This document shows, piece after piece, positions 23,870 to 34,895 of a stretch of DNA of 64,000 nt (the first letter of the stretch is position 1; every line of letters starts with the position of its first letter). The position numbers and the translations under genes were made by a program. The DNA comes from Onchidella celtica (Eukaryota > Mollusca > Gastropoda > Systellommatophora > Onchidiidae), in the NCBI GenBank assembly GCA_963931925.1, contig OZ007579.1:25513769-25577768 (forward strand), in the 5' to 3' direction. The notes beneath the pieces were generated by a model. It saw nothing but the letters and a program-made list of their open reading frames with translations, searched no databases and had not been told where the DNA came from.

Positions 23870-24473
23870 GATGTTCATTTTGCCACAAATTCGATCCTCG
23901 AGTTTTCTGTTTCTGGATTTGTTTTTTCCTTCAAGCGTTTCGGAATTTGAGATTGAAAAACAAATGTATGTTGACTCTTCAAAGTCTTTCAACGCTCGTG
24001 AGAAGTCGTCAAAACTTGCAAACAAACCTCCAACCTTCATGACAAAACTGGTGAAATTTCAAGTGTTAAAATTGAGTATGCTGTCGTTCGCAAATGAATC
24101 AGTGCAGATTGACGTTTGACGAAATCAACTAATCAAGTGCAGATGTGTGACTCTGTGTAAGCCTAGACTCCTTTGTATCGTTTATAAACCAGCGGGCGAA
24201 AGTGAAGTATAGTCACAACAGTGTGTTTGCGCATGCCGAAAAAGCGGTGTGAAAAAACCCTGGTTTCTATACACCGCTGAGAAGCGGTGCAAAAGGACAG
24301 TGCGTAAATGAATATAACCATGCGCGCACCCCGCAGAAAAAAATCAAACAAGACATATGGTTCCTCCAAAAATCCAAATAAGTAACATATGTCTATTTAG
24401 AATAGATTTGTTGTGAGGTGCGGAGTATCCGGCCGTCTGCATCTTCACAGTTTTGAGGTATGGCCTTTATTGT

Positions 24474-24505
24474 CATAGAAGTAGGAAATACTTCCTACTT
24501 CTATG
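24474..24505. repeat. Perfect 14-bp stem hairpin
   Basis: CATAGAAGTAGGAA, a 4-base loop, and its exact complement. It is too short for a microRNA precursor on its own. Confidence 0.8.
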
Positions 24506-25400
24506 TTTATTGTACAAAAAGTTACCTATGCCTAACAGGCCTGTACATGCGCGCCTTTTGCTGATTGTAGATTTTTGTTTAATGGGGGTTCGCTGCTCTT
24601 GGCATTTACATCTCGTAAACGTTTAGCTGAATACAAGTTCTTGCTTTATATTGTAATCGAAATGTCTTACATTTTGTGACTTTTTAACAAAGAAATACCT
24701 AAATAAGAAATACACAAAAGCACGAAAAATCCCAAGATCTTGAAAAAAAGGCCAAGATCTCAATGCCGTTTACGACTTAAAAGGTGAATAAAGCCTAATG
24801 GGCTAAGGGGCAGTTTGAGTTTGCTTGTTTATGAGGAGTTTTTGCATTGACCAGGAGCTAATCACTGCAATTGTTTAATTTAAATACAAAGTATTACGAA
24901 ATAGTTAATTTTAAATGTTTTGTTTTTTTGTTGGAAAAAAAAACTTGGGATTTTGTACCTCATCTTGGGGTTTTTGAAAATCGTCCCTGGCAAGGCTGAT
25001 AAGAATTCAAGATACGCCCCATAAAGTTACGGTACCATCACTCTCCACCACCGCCTTATCAGAAATACAACAAAGTCACTGTGCACAGTTAAGAATCGGC
25101 CATAAAACAATGATATTATAATTATTGTATTGCACATAACACCCCGTTAAAAGTCAGAAGATTGTGATGTGGTCACTTTGAGGCAAACTTTAGCTGTAAA
25201 TGAATAATAACAATACTTTCAGCCTGTCAAGGAAAAAATCTTATTGAGCGAGAGAGACGGGCTAATTTCCATGCCTGGTAATGAAATTAAAATGTAAACA
25301 ACGCAAACAAGAAATCTGAGATTACTAGTAAAATAGTTGAGTATTTTCCACAGAATATTTCCAGATAGATAAGGAAATTAAATAGAGATATACGACTTAC

Positions 25401-25450
25401 CGAGAACGACACTTCTCTTGTGTGAACACAGAAACGAATTCTGCAGACCG
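25401..25450 (-). other. Possible noncoding first exon of the TDRD7-like gene
   Basis: On the minus strand a strong donor (TTCTCG then GTAAGT) ends at 25401. A good acceptor (TTTTTGCAG) lies at 21326, 27 bases before the TDRD7-like start codon. Together they suggest a spliced leader region with an intron of about 4 kb. The transcription start is not visible, so the exon's outer end is arbitrary. This is inference from splice signals only. Confidence 0.35.
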
Positions 25451-27671
25451 AAATGGCTCTTGTCACCGACGAAATTTTACTGTCCGTATAAAGTTATGCG
25501 AATAACTACAGAAATGCGATGAAAACCGTGAGCCTCAACGGCCGAAGAAGATGTATGGGGACGTTCACTAATGCCTTCTTGATTTGGATATAAATGTAGA
25601 CACACACACCTGAAAACCTCCAAGCCAAAATACTCTTTGTAACGATCTGATGTCAGATGAGGCGTGACGTCACAAAGAGACTGATGTCGATGAATGAAGC
25701 TAAAATGACGTCATTTTCGAAAGCGCTGAGATATTGAAGTTGCAGAGCGTGGGCTGACTGGCGTAACATTAACAATGACGAGTCCACCTTTTCAGCCGTT
25801 TTCCAGGTACAATAACTCTCGTTTGGTTTCATGTTGAAGAAAATTCGCTGGCCCTGGATCTATCATAAAACAGCACATACAAAGGACCTGGTTTTACAGG
25901 AGAAGGCAAATGTTTTATTTGAATTATACTCTTCATCTTGAATACATTGTTAGTTCTACAAACATTTAAAATATTAAGCTTATAACCACCACCCCGCCCC
26001 CTTCCACACATACACACTTTAATCAATAGGAAAAAATAAAAATCCCTCAGGCGGTTTTCGGAATTTTGACACAAAGAGTTGGCATCCACTCAGATGTCGT
26101 GCTAATACACTTAAAGGGATTCATGATATGGGCAGGGATATGAGCATTCGATCAAGATAAAAATATGAGTTTTCCAATTTATGAATATTCAGATATAATG
26201 ACAATAATGATAAAATAATTATAATAATAATGCAACAAAAATGAAACAGTGATACATTTAAATAGTCCTCTCGCCATTTGAAAAACTCTGGTCAAGTGAA
26301 CATAATGGTTTAATTGCACTGATGTTGGAGTTTTCTACAGTCAGGCGCCATCAAAAAATATACACTGTACGCTCAAGGGGTTGGAGGTGAGGTGTGCCCC
26401 AATGGTACATGATAAAAGCGTACGGGTTGAGAATATTATTAGGCGGGGGTCTAAGGAGCGAACGTACACTTTTCTGCCATAATAATAAATTTAAAAATTC
26501 GTTTCAATTATTAAGTTTTCGAACAAAGTTGATCTGTATGTGTGTGTGTGTGTGTCTCTCTTTGTGTGTGTTTGTGTCTCTCTTTCCCTCTGTCTTTCTC
26601 CCACCCCCCCCCCTCTCTCTCTCTCTCTAAGCTCTCGCTCTCTCTCTTATGAGAAATTTCTCATATTTTTATTATTCAGTATTATATATAAAAAAAAAAA
26701 AAAATTTGAACACAGGCTATGTCTCGTGAAATAATACCATCATTGACCATTTTAAAATGGCCGCGCGCTTGTACAACCAAGGGTATGAACAGCGCACATT
26801 GGCCCCCCCCCCCCAATGTGCGCTGGGGGGGAGGGAGTAAAAAAATTGTTAAAATTGAGTGTACTTTTAAAGATGGCCTTTTACCCAGATTAGGGCACTA
26901 CACGAATGTGGTGGGCGGGGCACGATGGATAAGTGAAGAGAGACGTCCACTAATGTGTTGTAAGCGGTGGCGTCTTTAACAACGAAGAGCAACACTGTTG
27001 CCAACGGGGGTGTGTGAAAGTCCTCTTGTCACCAGTGACCATCTGGGCATCAATAGACATCTAGCACTGACTGATGTTCCTTGGTTTTGCGCAAGTGTCT
27101 GCCTGCGGCAAGGTGTGTCTCTTGAGTGTGACATCAAGACCCCATGTGCGGAGTAGACTAGTCCATAGTGTGCATAAATTATGTGAGGCGCGGGGACATG
27201 GGGGCTGGGGGGGGGGGGCACACAATAAACTTCATGCATTATGATTTACAATGTTGTTGTGTTTTGTTTTGTTTTTTTTAACAAAATTTGCTTTCGCTGA
27301 ATCCCGATTTGTCACAGGTCCGTATATCGGCTTCATTTATTATCATGCGATATTTAAAAGTTCAACGAAGTTGAATTAGATTATTAAGTATTTGTGCATA
27401 AAGGATGTCTCTAAACTGGTATCCACTGGATCTATGGGCAAAGCTGTATCAATTATAAGTTTTATTACAATAAATGCTCAAACTGATGGCAATAGACTTC
27501 GCTACACATAGAACAAGGCTAATGCAATTTTTTACTGGCGGTTTCAAGGCCACCCTGGATCTGAAATATAAAGAACATTTTCAGTGTTCTTATACGGGTA
27601 AGTAGGCCTGCCTAAGGACCCAGACATGTGGGGCTACTTGTATATTTACTCTAACACGGTAATGTCCGTGA
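25451..27671. other. Intergenic stretch, no gene seen
   Basis: It holds simple repeats, C and G runs near 26.8 kb and short random frames only. The promoter of the TDRD7-like gene may lie near its left end. Confidence 0.5.
26537..26640. repeat. Mixed (GT)n and (CT)n simple repeat
   Basis: GT-rich and then CT-rich microsatellite. Confidence 0.9.
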
Positions 27672-27679
27672 CAAACATT

Positions 27680-27857
27680 CAGGGGCGGATCTACCATGAA
27701 ACTAGTGAAGCTTAAGTCAGGGCCCCTAATCCCGGACGAGCCCTGAAGAAACAGTTTTTAATGAGTGAATTTTGGTTGTTGCCCTATTGTTGCTGGTTGC
27801 AGAGGAACCCCTTAGTAGTTCAAGCTTCAGGGTCCCAAAAATGTCGGTCCGCCACTG
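27680..27857. mobile_element. 178-bp hAT-like non-autonomous element
   Basis: The ends CAGGGGCGGATCTACC and GGTCCGCCACTG are inverted, of the CAGNGGCGG type known for hAT. CAAACATT (27672-27679) and CACACATT (27858-27865) form an 8-bp target duplication with one mismatch. Confidence 0.8.
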
Positions 27858-28045
27858 CACACATTTCCACGTAGAGATCAACGAGAAAATACATTAGTAA
27901 ACATGTAGGACAAAATCTGTGTAGGCCAAGGAAATTGTTTGCTTGTTTGTTTTTATTGTCCCAAGGGTAAAGGTAGTCAGTAGTGCAGTTTCCAACAACC
28001 TGATTGCTCTTACTTTCTTTTATGCCGATGATAGATAAATTATTA

Positions 28046-28470
28046 CAGGGCTGGCCAAAACGCGGCTCGCGAGCCACATGTGGCTCTTTGACCATCAGTA
28101 AGCGGCTTGTGGAAATACGTCGGCTGGGCTCTTTTTTCATCACAGTTAATATAAATTTTATATTTTCTTAGAAGTTCCCGCACTTCATTACCATATTTAA
28201 TATCTTCAGTAGGCCTATGGTTAAAACTATCTCATCAATCAAGATTTTGAAAATATTTGGTATAATAATTATATGTACTTTGTGATTATTGAAACTAATG
28301 CAAATTAACAGTTTAAAAAACTGCATACATGGATGAAGATTGTTCCATAGGTGTATTTCTTAATATCTATTTATAAAATTTTTGTAACAAAATGTGTATG
28401 TAACAATAAAAACGTGTGTGGGTCTCGAATATCTACATTTTCTGCCATTTTTCACACAATCAGGCCCGCG
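28046..28470. mobile_element. hAT-like element with only the left end clear
   Basis: CAGGGCTGGCCAAAACGCGG is the same end as at 30105, and the inner bases (TTTTGTAACAAAATGTGTATG) match, inverted, part of 30105-30437. The right end was not found, so the end coordinate is approximate. Confidence 0.5.
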
Positions 28471-30104
28471 CCCAACAATATGTGTTTTGACGTGCTGTAT
28501 CTTGACAAGTCAATAAAAATAAAACCCGGCATTTCACAATGGAAATACATTGCTATAACAGTAATCAATCCCCGAAGAGAGATAACTTGTTAAAGAACTA
28601 CTTTCCAATCTTTCGCGAACTTTGTAGGAAGGAAAAGTTCACGAAATCTGTAAATATACAGAGTTTCCCATTGCAGTGACAGAGGATCGTCCCGTTGGTT
28701 TATGCGAGAGTAGGAATGCAACTGGCTTGCCAGCTCCCGGGGCAAGGCAAGTCTTGCGCCCCCCCCCCCTGACCCGTGGACTGTTAGCACCCCCTGAGTC
28801 CCTTCCACCAGTCCAGTATAGTAATGCCCCGCCCCTCTCCCTCCAAAAAGCACATACATTGTATGTTAAGACAGTCCTACTGTAATTAAAAGTGAATGCA
28901 TTGTATCGAGAACACACTACTAGTCAAGTCCCCGAACATAAAAGCATTTGTGTTCAAAAGATCTCATACGAGCAGCCCCGAAGAGGAATAGCTAAAGATT
29001 TTATAATGACACGGATTGTAAGAATCTACGCTCTTTGAGAATTGCTAACCTGAAGTGTCAGATAAACTGAACCCCTGAAAAAAAAAAAAATCAAAACGTT
29101 AGGAGTTAAGGCAATAGACAGCTAAGAATAAACACGAATTACTATTCCAGTAGTAAGAGCTTCAGATTTGTACGCACTTTGGTCACAGTGATTTTCCACT
29201 GCTATGAAAACTGTTTTAATTCCGACTATAAAGCACTGAATATTTACATAACCATGGACAGCGGAAACTAGAATCGCAAAAGTACAATTGCTAAATTGCC
29301 GCCTATTGCAATACACTGTTATTGTCTAAGTGTTGCATGTCATGTATAAATAGTCCACAGTTCTACATACTCCAGCAGTGACCTGTAACCAAACCACAGT
29401 GTAACACCGCCCATTAGTCTCCTCCTCCCCACCCTCCCCCAAACCCTTTATATACAACAACATTCAAACCATAGCATACCGGTGATATCAAGGTCAACAT
29501 GACATGCTGAAGGCCTAGAAAAAAAAATATTATATTTAAGCCTAAAGGATCCTGAAGTGGGAACAAAGATAACCTTTTTTTTTCACATTTTTTTTATTTG
29601 TAATGCCTGAAGCACCCGATAAGTGTTGTACCAGAACCAACAGCTTTCCTTTGTATGCATTTGCAGGTGTGCAGATAATTACGGGAGAGGCGTTGTGCCC
29701 CCGGAAAAACAGGGCCAATTGCTTCGTGCCCCCCAACTAGAAAACACCCCCCTCCCGCTTAAATGCAAAAATATGACAATGAGCAGCTCCGTTAAGTAAG
29801 TCACTGTTGACTCAAATTTGGTGATTTGCTCTTGTACGGTATATTAAATTCCATGTATGAGGGTCCGAACCTGAAGTCCCCACATCCGGTCCAAATCTGG
29901 CCACACGTTAAAGTACATAATAAAAGTAAGAGACAGTATTTCTCCCAGCCAAAAACCCCAAGGGTATCCCGCAGTCTTTGCACCAACTACATGTAACTGT
30001 GCTCTGTCACCTTACCAATCTCATCCTGTTCTTTTCAGCACCGTGAAATCCTAGTTCGTGCCTACTACATGTAGTACTAGGCCTTCAACTGAATACAATA
30101 TTAA
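28471..30104. other. Intergenic stretch, no gene seen
   Basis: No frame with coding character, splice-linked exon or RNA gene was recognised. Confidence 0.5.
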
Positions 30105-30437
30105 CAGGGCTGGCCGAACGTGCTCACTGTAGGAGCCACATATGATAAACTTCAGATGTTGGAGAGCCACAAGGTATGTCAACAAAATTTACCCATCGTT
30201 TTTATTGTTACATACACATTTTGCTACAATATTATAAGAAATACGTGTGTGCAACAATATTTACTCATGTGTGCAGTTTTTTAAAACTGTTCATTTGTAT
30301 TAATTTCAGTAATCACACAGTAAACATATATACCATATACCCCCCCTAAAAAAAGCTCAGCCAACATATTTCCAAGAGCCGCATATTGAAGGTAAAAAAG
30401 CCGCATGTGGCTGCGAGCCGCGTTTTGGCCACCCCTG
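30105..30437. mobile_element. 333-bp hAT-like non-autonomous element
   Basis: CAGGGCTGGCC on the left and GGCCACCCCTG on the right are inverted ends. AGCCACATATG and AGCCGCATGTGGC lie inside them. No target duplication is visible. Confidence 0.7.
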
Positions 30438-31207
30438 CCGAAGTTAATTAAAAAAGAAAACAAAAAAGGGGGGGGAGGGGGGGTGCAGGGCAGGTAAAAA
30501 GAAACATTGCAGCAGTGCGAAACAGGTCGAAGCGCACACTATGCCCAGCCGATGTTGATCAGCGGACTAAGCTGGATGGTGACAGTCACGGCATTTTGTT
30601 TCCAATCACATCTCGTGCTACTAACACCTACCTGGTTGGATCTCACTGAAACGCAATGTCGTGACGTCACCATTCAACTAATCGGCCGATCGAAATCCGC
30701 AGGTGATCGCCTAAACTGTGTGTGAAAAGCATGTGTGTTTAGGTCTTTATTTTAGAAGTTTCGTTGCCCTTGGCATTTAGACCTCACTTTCCTTGTTTTT
30801 ATTTTTCTTGTTGTGGTGGGGATTTGTTTTTTAGAATTTTGCCCGGGCAGCGGCCTGTTCTGCCTGCCCTTTTCGATTTCCATCTGCCAAGGTATCTTTA
30901 AAGTGCCTAACGTGCACATGGGCCCTCCGAATTTTTCGTCCTTATCCGAGAAGACTAGGTGCTTGGTCCTACCTACAATAGGATCAAGGACAGGGAAATA
31001 ATGAGAAAAATCACAGAATTCCAACATGCCTGCACTTTGCCCCCAGACCACCGTCTCCACGTGTCATGGAGGCATGGTGAAGGGCATCTGTTCATCAAAA
31101 GACGAAATTTGTAAATGAAGATTTTTCACAAATTGTACCTCTCTTGCAGTAGAAGGGAAGCGAGGATTCGAAATATTGGTTGAAAACACGAATTTTGTCC
31201 TTATTGT

Positions 31208-31429
31208 TTAACCCTTTGAGTGCTGAGAGTCATGTTCATGGGCAGTGCTTAGAGCCATCATCTGGGCTCAAATCGGCCATGTATTAGCATATATTATCAG
31301 ATTTTTACTGCTTTTAACTGCCATACATCACAAGTTCAGTGTTTACCATTTAGTATAATGTTGTGGAATTTTATTTTTGTACAACAATACTAATACACCA
31401 ATTGTTTCAGTCAGTACTCAGTGGGTTAA
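31208..31429. mobile_element. 222-bp piggyBac-like non-autonomous element
   Basis: TTAA stands at both outer borders. The ends CCCTTTGAGTGCTGAG and, inverted, CCCACTGAGTACTGAC are similar. TTAA targets with CCCTTTGAGTGC ends are typical of piggyBac-derived elements. Confidence 0.7.
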
Positions 31430-32235
31430 TCGTGTTGCCCTACAGAAAATCGGGCATCTTACCTTTACTATAATATCAAAGATACTAGATATCCAGTATA
31501 TTTGATTATATTAATGAATAACATCGGCAGGAAGTGCTGACGCCAAGGGACCACGACTTTGTGGAAAAGAAAGGATCGGGGGACAAAATGCGTGACACAA
31601 AGCAAACTCCGAAAAATACTTTCACGCCATTTCAGACCTGCAGGTTAAAAAGGAAGGTACCTTCAAAATTTCTTGCACATATCTGAGTCTCACGAGCAGC
31701 GGCGGGTCTTGTTAAAACTTGGACGAATTTGTTGTTGTTGTTTCTGTATTAATCAATATTGTTTCATTTATTTTTTTAAAATGGCAGTTTGGGCCCATGA
31801 GGGTTAATTTGTGTTGCCCAGTCTCAGGAGACAGAGTATCAGTCAAAGCCTTTTGGGTAACAACAAAAAAACCTGGAACTCAAAGAGATGTGGTCCTTGA
31901 ACAAAGATACTGTCAACTTCTCATGTTGTTAACCACGACACCCCAATGTCAAACCGAAACAGTGTAGTGACATTTCTTATTCCTCGTTGTCTTTTGTTTT
32001 TTTTCCCTCTTTCTGTCTTTCCCTATTCGATCAAAACCGTGACGTTTCTTCTCCGTCCATTTCTGTCTTTCCTGATATATTAAGGTATTGTTCCTCAACC
32101 TTTCTGGTGCCACGCCCCCTTCAATTTAAAAAAAAGAAAAGAAAAGAACGTGCGCCCAACTCGGATCTGACAAAATTACGAAATATCATAAAAACCACAG
32201 AAAAACTGTGGGGTCGCAGCAGGGCTATAAGCAAA

Positions 32236-32409
32236 GTCAAAATTGGGCAAAAAGAAAAGGTTATTGTTCGTTTTTTTCACTTGACAAAGGCGAAAGCCGA
32301 AAATTTGTGTATTTTCTGTCTTCTCTTTAGTTTGCTTTGTATTGTTTGGGTTTTATTTCTCACGCGGGGCATTGCAACATACAACCTTTTCTTTTTGCCC
32401 AATTTTGAC
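32236..32409. mobile_element. 174-bp element with perfect 27-base inverted ends, family C
   Basis: The left end GTCAAAATTGGGCAAAAAGA is mirrored exactly at the right end. The preceding 40 bases match those before the copy at 45480. Confidence 0.8.
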
Positions 32410-32730
32410 TCTGACAAAATTAGTATATTACTACATGTACTACTATTTCCTATTGCACCCACTGGTGCTTAGGGCAGCAACAAAGGATCTCCAACCCTGT
32501 CTGTCCTGGGCCATCTTTGCGAGAGTTCCCCAAGAGTGATTGAAGGATTTCATCTCTACCTCGATCGTTCTCAGCCAGTTTGCAGAATTAGTATATGCAT
32601 ACAGCAAATTTGACAACTTTTTGAAATGTCCATGTATTTCTGTGCACATCACGCAGTATAATCAAACATGCTTGCACACTGTCTTTGGTTCAAGTTTGGC
32701 ATAATAATACCTTGAGCTTATTTATTCCAG

Positions 32731-32998
32731 TAGACTATGTAGGACATCGGGCTCAAAGTTGGGTCGATTTGAAAAGAATCTGAGCTTTATCCTACAAACA
32801 TACAGCCGGACCTCGCCGCAAATTGGTTAAGCAGACTTACAAAACATGCTTGCAAATTGCTGTACCCTAAACATCTAACAGGCCCATTCCGAAAATAGGA
32901 TGTTGTTACAAGCACGTACGCCCCCAAATTTTTTTTCGCTAGGGGTACGTACTTTAAAGCCTTTTATGACTCCAGAGCTAGAGAGCTCCCCCCGAAAT
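32731..32998. mobile_element. Fragment of the foldback family
   Basis: CGGGCTCAAAGTTGGG and then CTAGGGGTACGTACTTTAAAG match, inverted, the centre and arm of 42034-42784. Confidence 0.6.
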
Positions 32999-33183
32999 GC
33001 ACACAAACACATGGACTATTAAAGAAGTTTGCCTATATAGTTAGGTTAAATTATGAAATTAAGATTTCTATGAAAAATCTCCACACCCAGTCCGTTTAGA
33101 AGTGTAGGCTATATTATCTATGACCCAGTCTGAAGTCCCACACCCCACTAAAACACTGCCAGGCCCCATCTTGAGAAACACTG

Positions 33184-34874
33184 TATCAGAGGGAACAGAA
33201 GTTTTTATCTGACTCACTAGGCTCTGGTATTGTGCGTCCTATTTACCTCTCAGGGGCGTTTTTGTAACTGCGCACAATCATTTGTCCTGTTGTGTCCATG
33301 GTTGTGTCACATCTATTAAGAGATTTCTTCGTTCTCAACTGCCACTGACTGCACTTAGCACACATAAACAATATTTTTTTTGGTTCTCTTTACAAAAGTT
33401 TAAACTTTTTGTATTTAAATTCTCGACATTCGCCATGTGGACTGTTATCAATAATGTACATGATTATGTAGTTGTTCTCCTTTCTTCCCCACCCTTCACT
33501 TTCTCCAAGCTCTACTCTTTCTACCCTTTCGCCTCACTACACGGTACATCCTTCCCTTTAAATACCCTAACTGGGTTCTACATTACCACATTTTCTTTCA
33601 TCATTTTTATCTCACATTCTGTGTTTGAGTCCACCGTCGCCCGCCCCCTTTCATATTTCCCGAAATCGAATATTTATTCGCACCCCCCCCCCCCCGTCCC
33701 TGTGCTACCCACCTTTCACCCTGTCTTCGCAAAGATTGCCCCCTGATTCCCTCCCCGTTCCCCTTTATTTTTAACATTTCGCCACACTGGCTATGATTGA
33801 CCCACTTGTAATTTATTGGCGATATATTTACAGTAGCTGTTGTATTTCTGTCACTTGCGGGTTTCTTGGCTTGTCATGTTTATGGGCTGAAATACAATCT
33901 TATTGTCTCCGACAGAAGCTAGTACAAGACATTATATCATTCATCTATCTATCTGTCTGTCTGTCTGTCTGTCCGTCCGTCTGTCCGACCGACCGACCGA
34001 CTGTCCGTCTGGTTCTGCCCGCCTGTCTGTCTGTTACTTGCCCATCCGTTTGTCTATTTATGTCTGCATGTATACCAGCCTTTCTTTGTATGTCCTTGAG
34101 ACCACGGGGTCCTGATTCTTTATCTGTCCGCCGTGCTTTTAAAGTTACATAATAATACTATTAACAGTCAATACATGTAGCATGTACAGCTGTATTGCCG
34201 TTCTAATTCTATCTATTTAATTTATTTATTATTGTCATTATCTTATTGTTGTTGTTTTTCGTGGGTTTTCTACCAACACTTACCGTATATACAGTAAGTA
34301 TTTAATACAAACTGAAGAATTGTATTCACAATCCAAATAAATATTACCGATTATCAGAGAGGGTAAAATTACAGAACCTTATCTGACTTTGAGTCTCCGG
34401 GATTTCAAGAGTTACCGCCTTTTGTCACTGACTTGACCAAAGAGATAAGGTCTGATTCTTAACCTGCCTCACGTGAAGGTGATAAAGCCGGAATGTAACG
34501 AACAGAGAGGGGGGAAAAGGTAAGAGAGGAGGACAAACAAAATAGTATTATAACTACGTCATTCGTTTATATTTATACACAACGGCTCAATATCAAGTAC
34601 TGTCAAACTAGCTTTAAGAACAGTGTTTCCGAATGTGTAGGCCTTGTCAATCCGTGCATACAGGGAGGGGGGAAATTATAATTTATAAAATATCTGTGTT
34701 CGTGAATATTGGAAACAACTGGGTACTGCTAAAGTTTCTGAAGGAGCAGCTACCCGTCGTTGTGTGATTTTTTGGCTACAGGTAACATTTCACACCCTGT
34801 CATTATCTTGTCTATATTTGTAATTTTTCCTTGAAGAGAATTCGGTTTTGAATTCTTAATAAATGTATATTGTC
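33184..34874. other. Intergenic stretch, no gene seen
   Basis: A 154-codon plus-strand frame at 33282-33746 is pyrimidine-rich and low in complexity. The tetranucleotide repeat follows. Nothing else is supported. Confidence 0.5.
33942..34036. repeat. Tetranucleotide (CTAT/CTGT/CCGA) repeat
   Basis: Degenerate four-base units run for about 95 bases. Confidence 0.9.
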
Positions 34875-34895
34875 GCGACCTTAGTTCCTGTTTGT

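Larger units (their letters stand above)
21715..25400. other. Noncoding stretch upstream of the TDRD7-like start
   Basis: Apart from the minisatellite, a hAT-like end at about 22931 (CAGTGGTTCTCAACTTTTTC) and the hairpin at 24474, I see no gene. It is probably the first intron of the TDRD7-like gene. Confidence 0.5.
32083..33183. mobile_element. Possible 1.1-kb hAT-like element with nested repeats
   Basis: GTTCCTCAACCTTTCTGG on the left and CTTGAGAAACACTG on the right resemble hAT ends of the CAGTGTTTCTCAACC type. Family C and foldback pieces lie inside. The ends are diverged. Confidence 0.4.

Noticed and set aside
23518-24119. Long overlapping forward frames across the minisatellite
   Set aside because: They exist only because a 40-base unit without stops cycles through all frames. 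No splice or start context supports a protein.
33282-33746. 154-codon plus-strand frame
   Set aside because: It is pyrimidine-rich, low in complexity and mostly hydrophobic by composition, with no recognisable domain.
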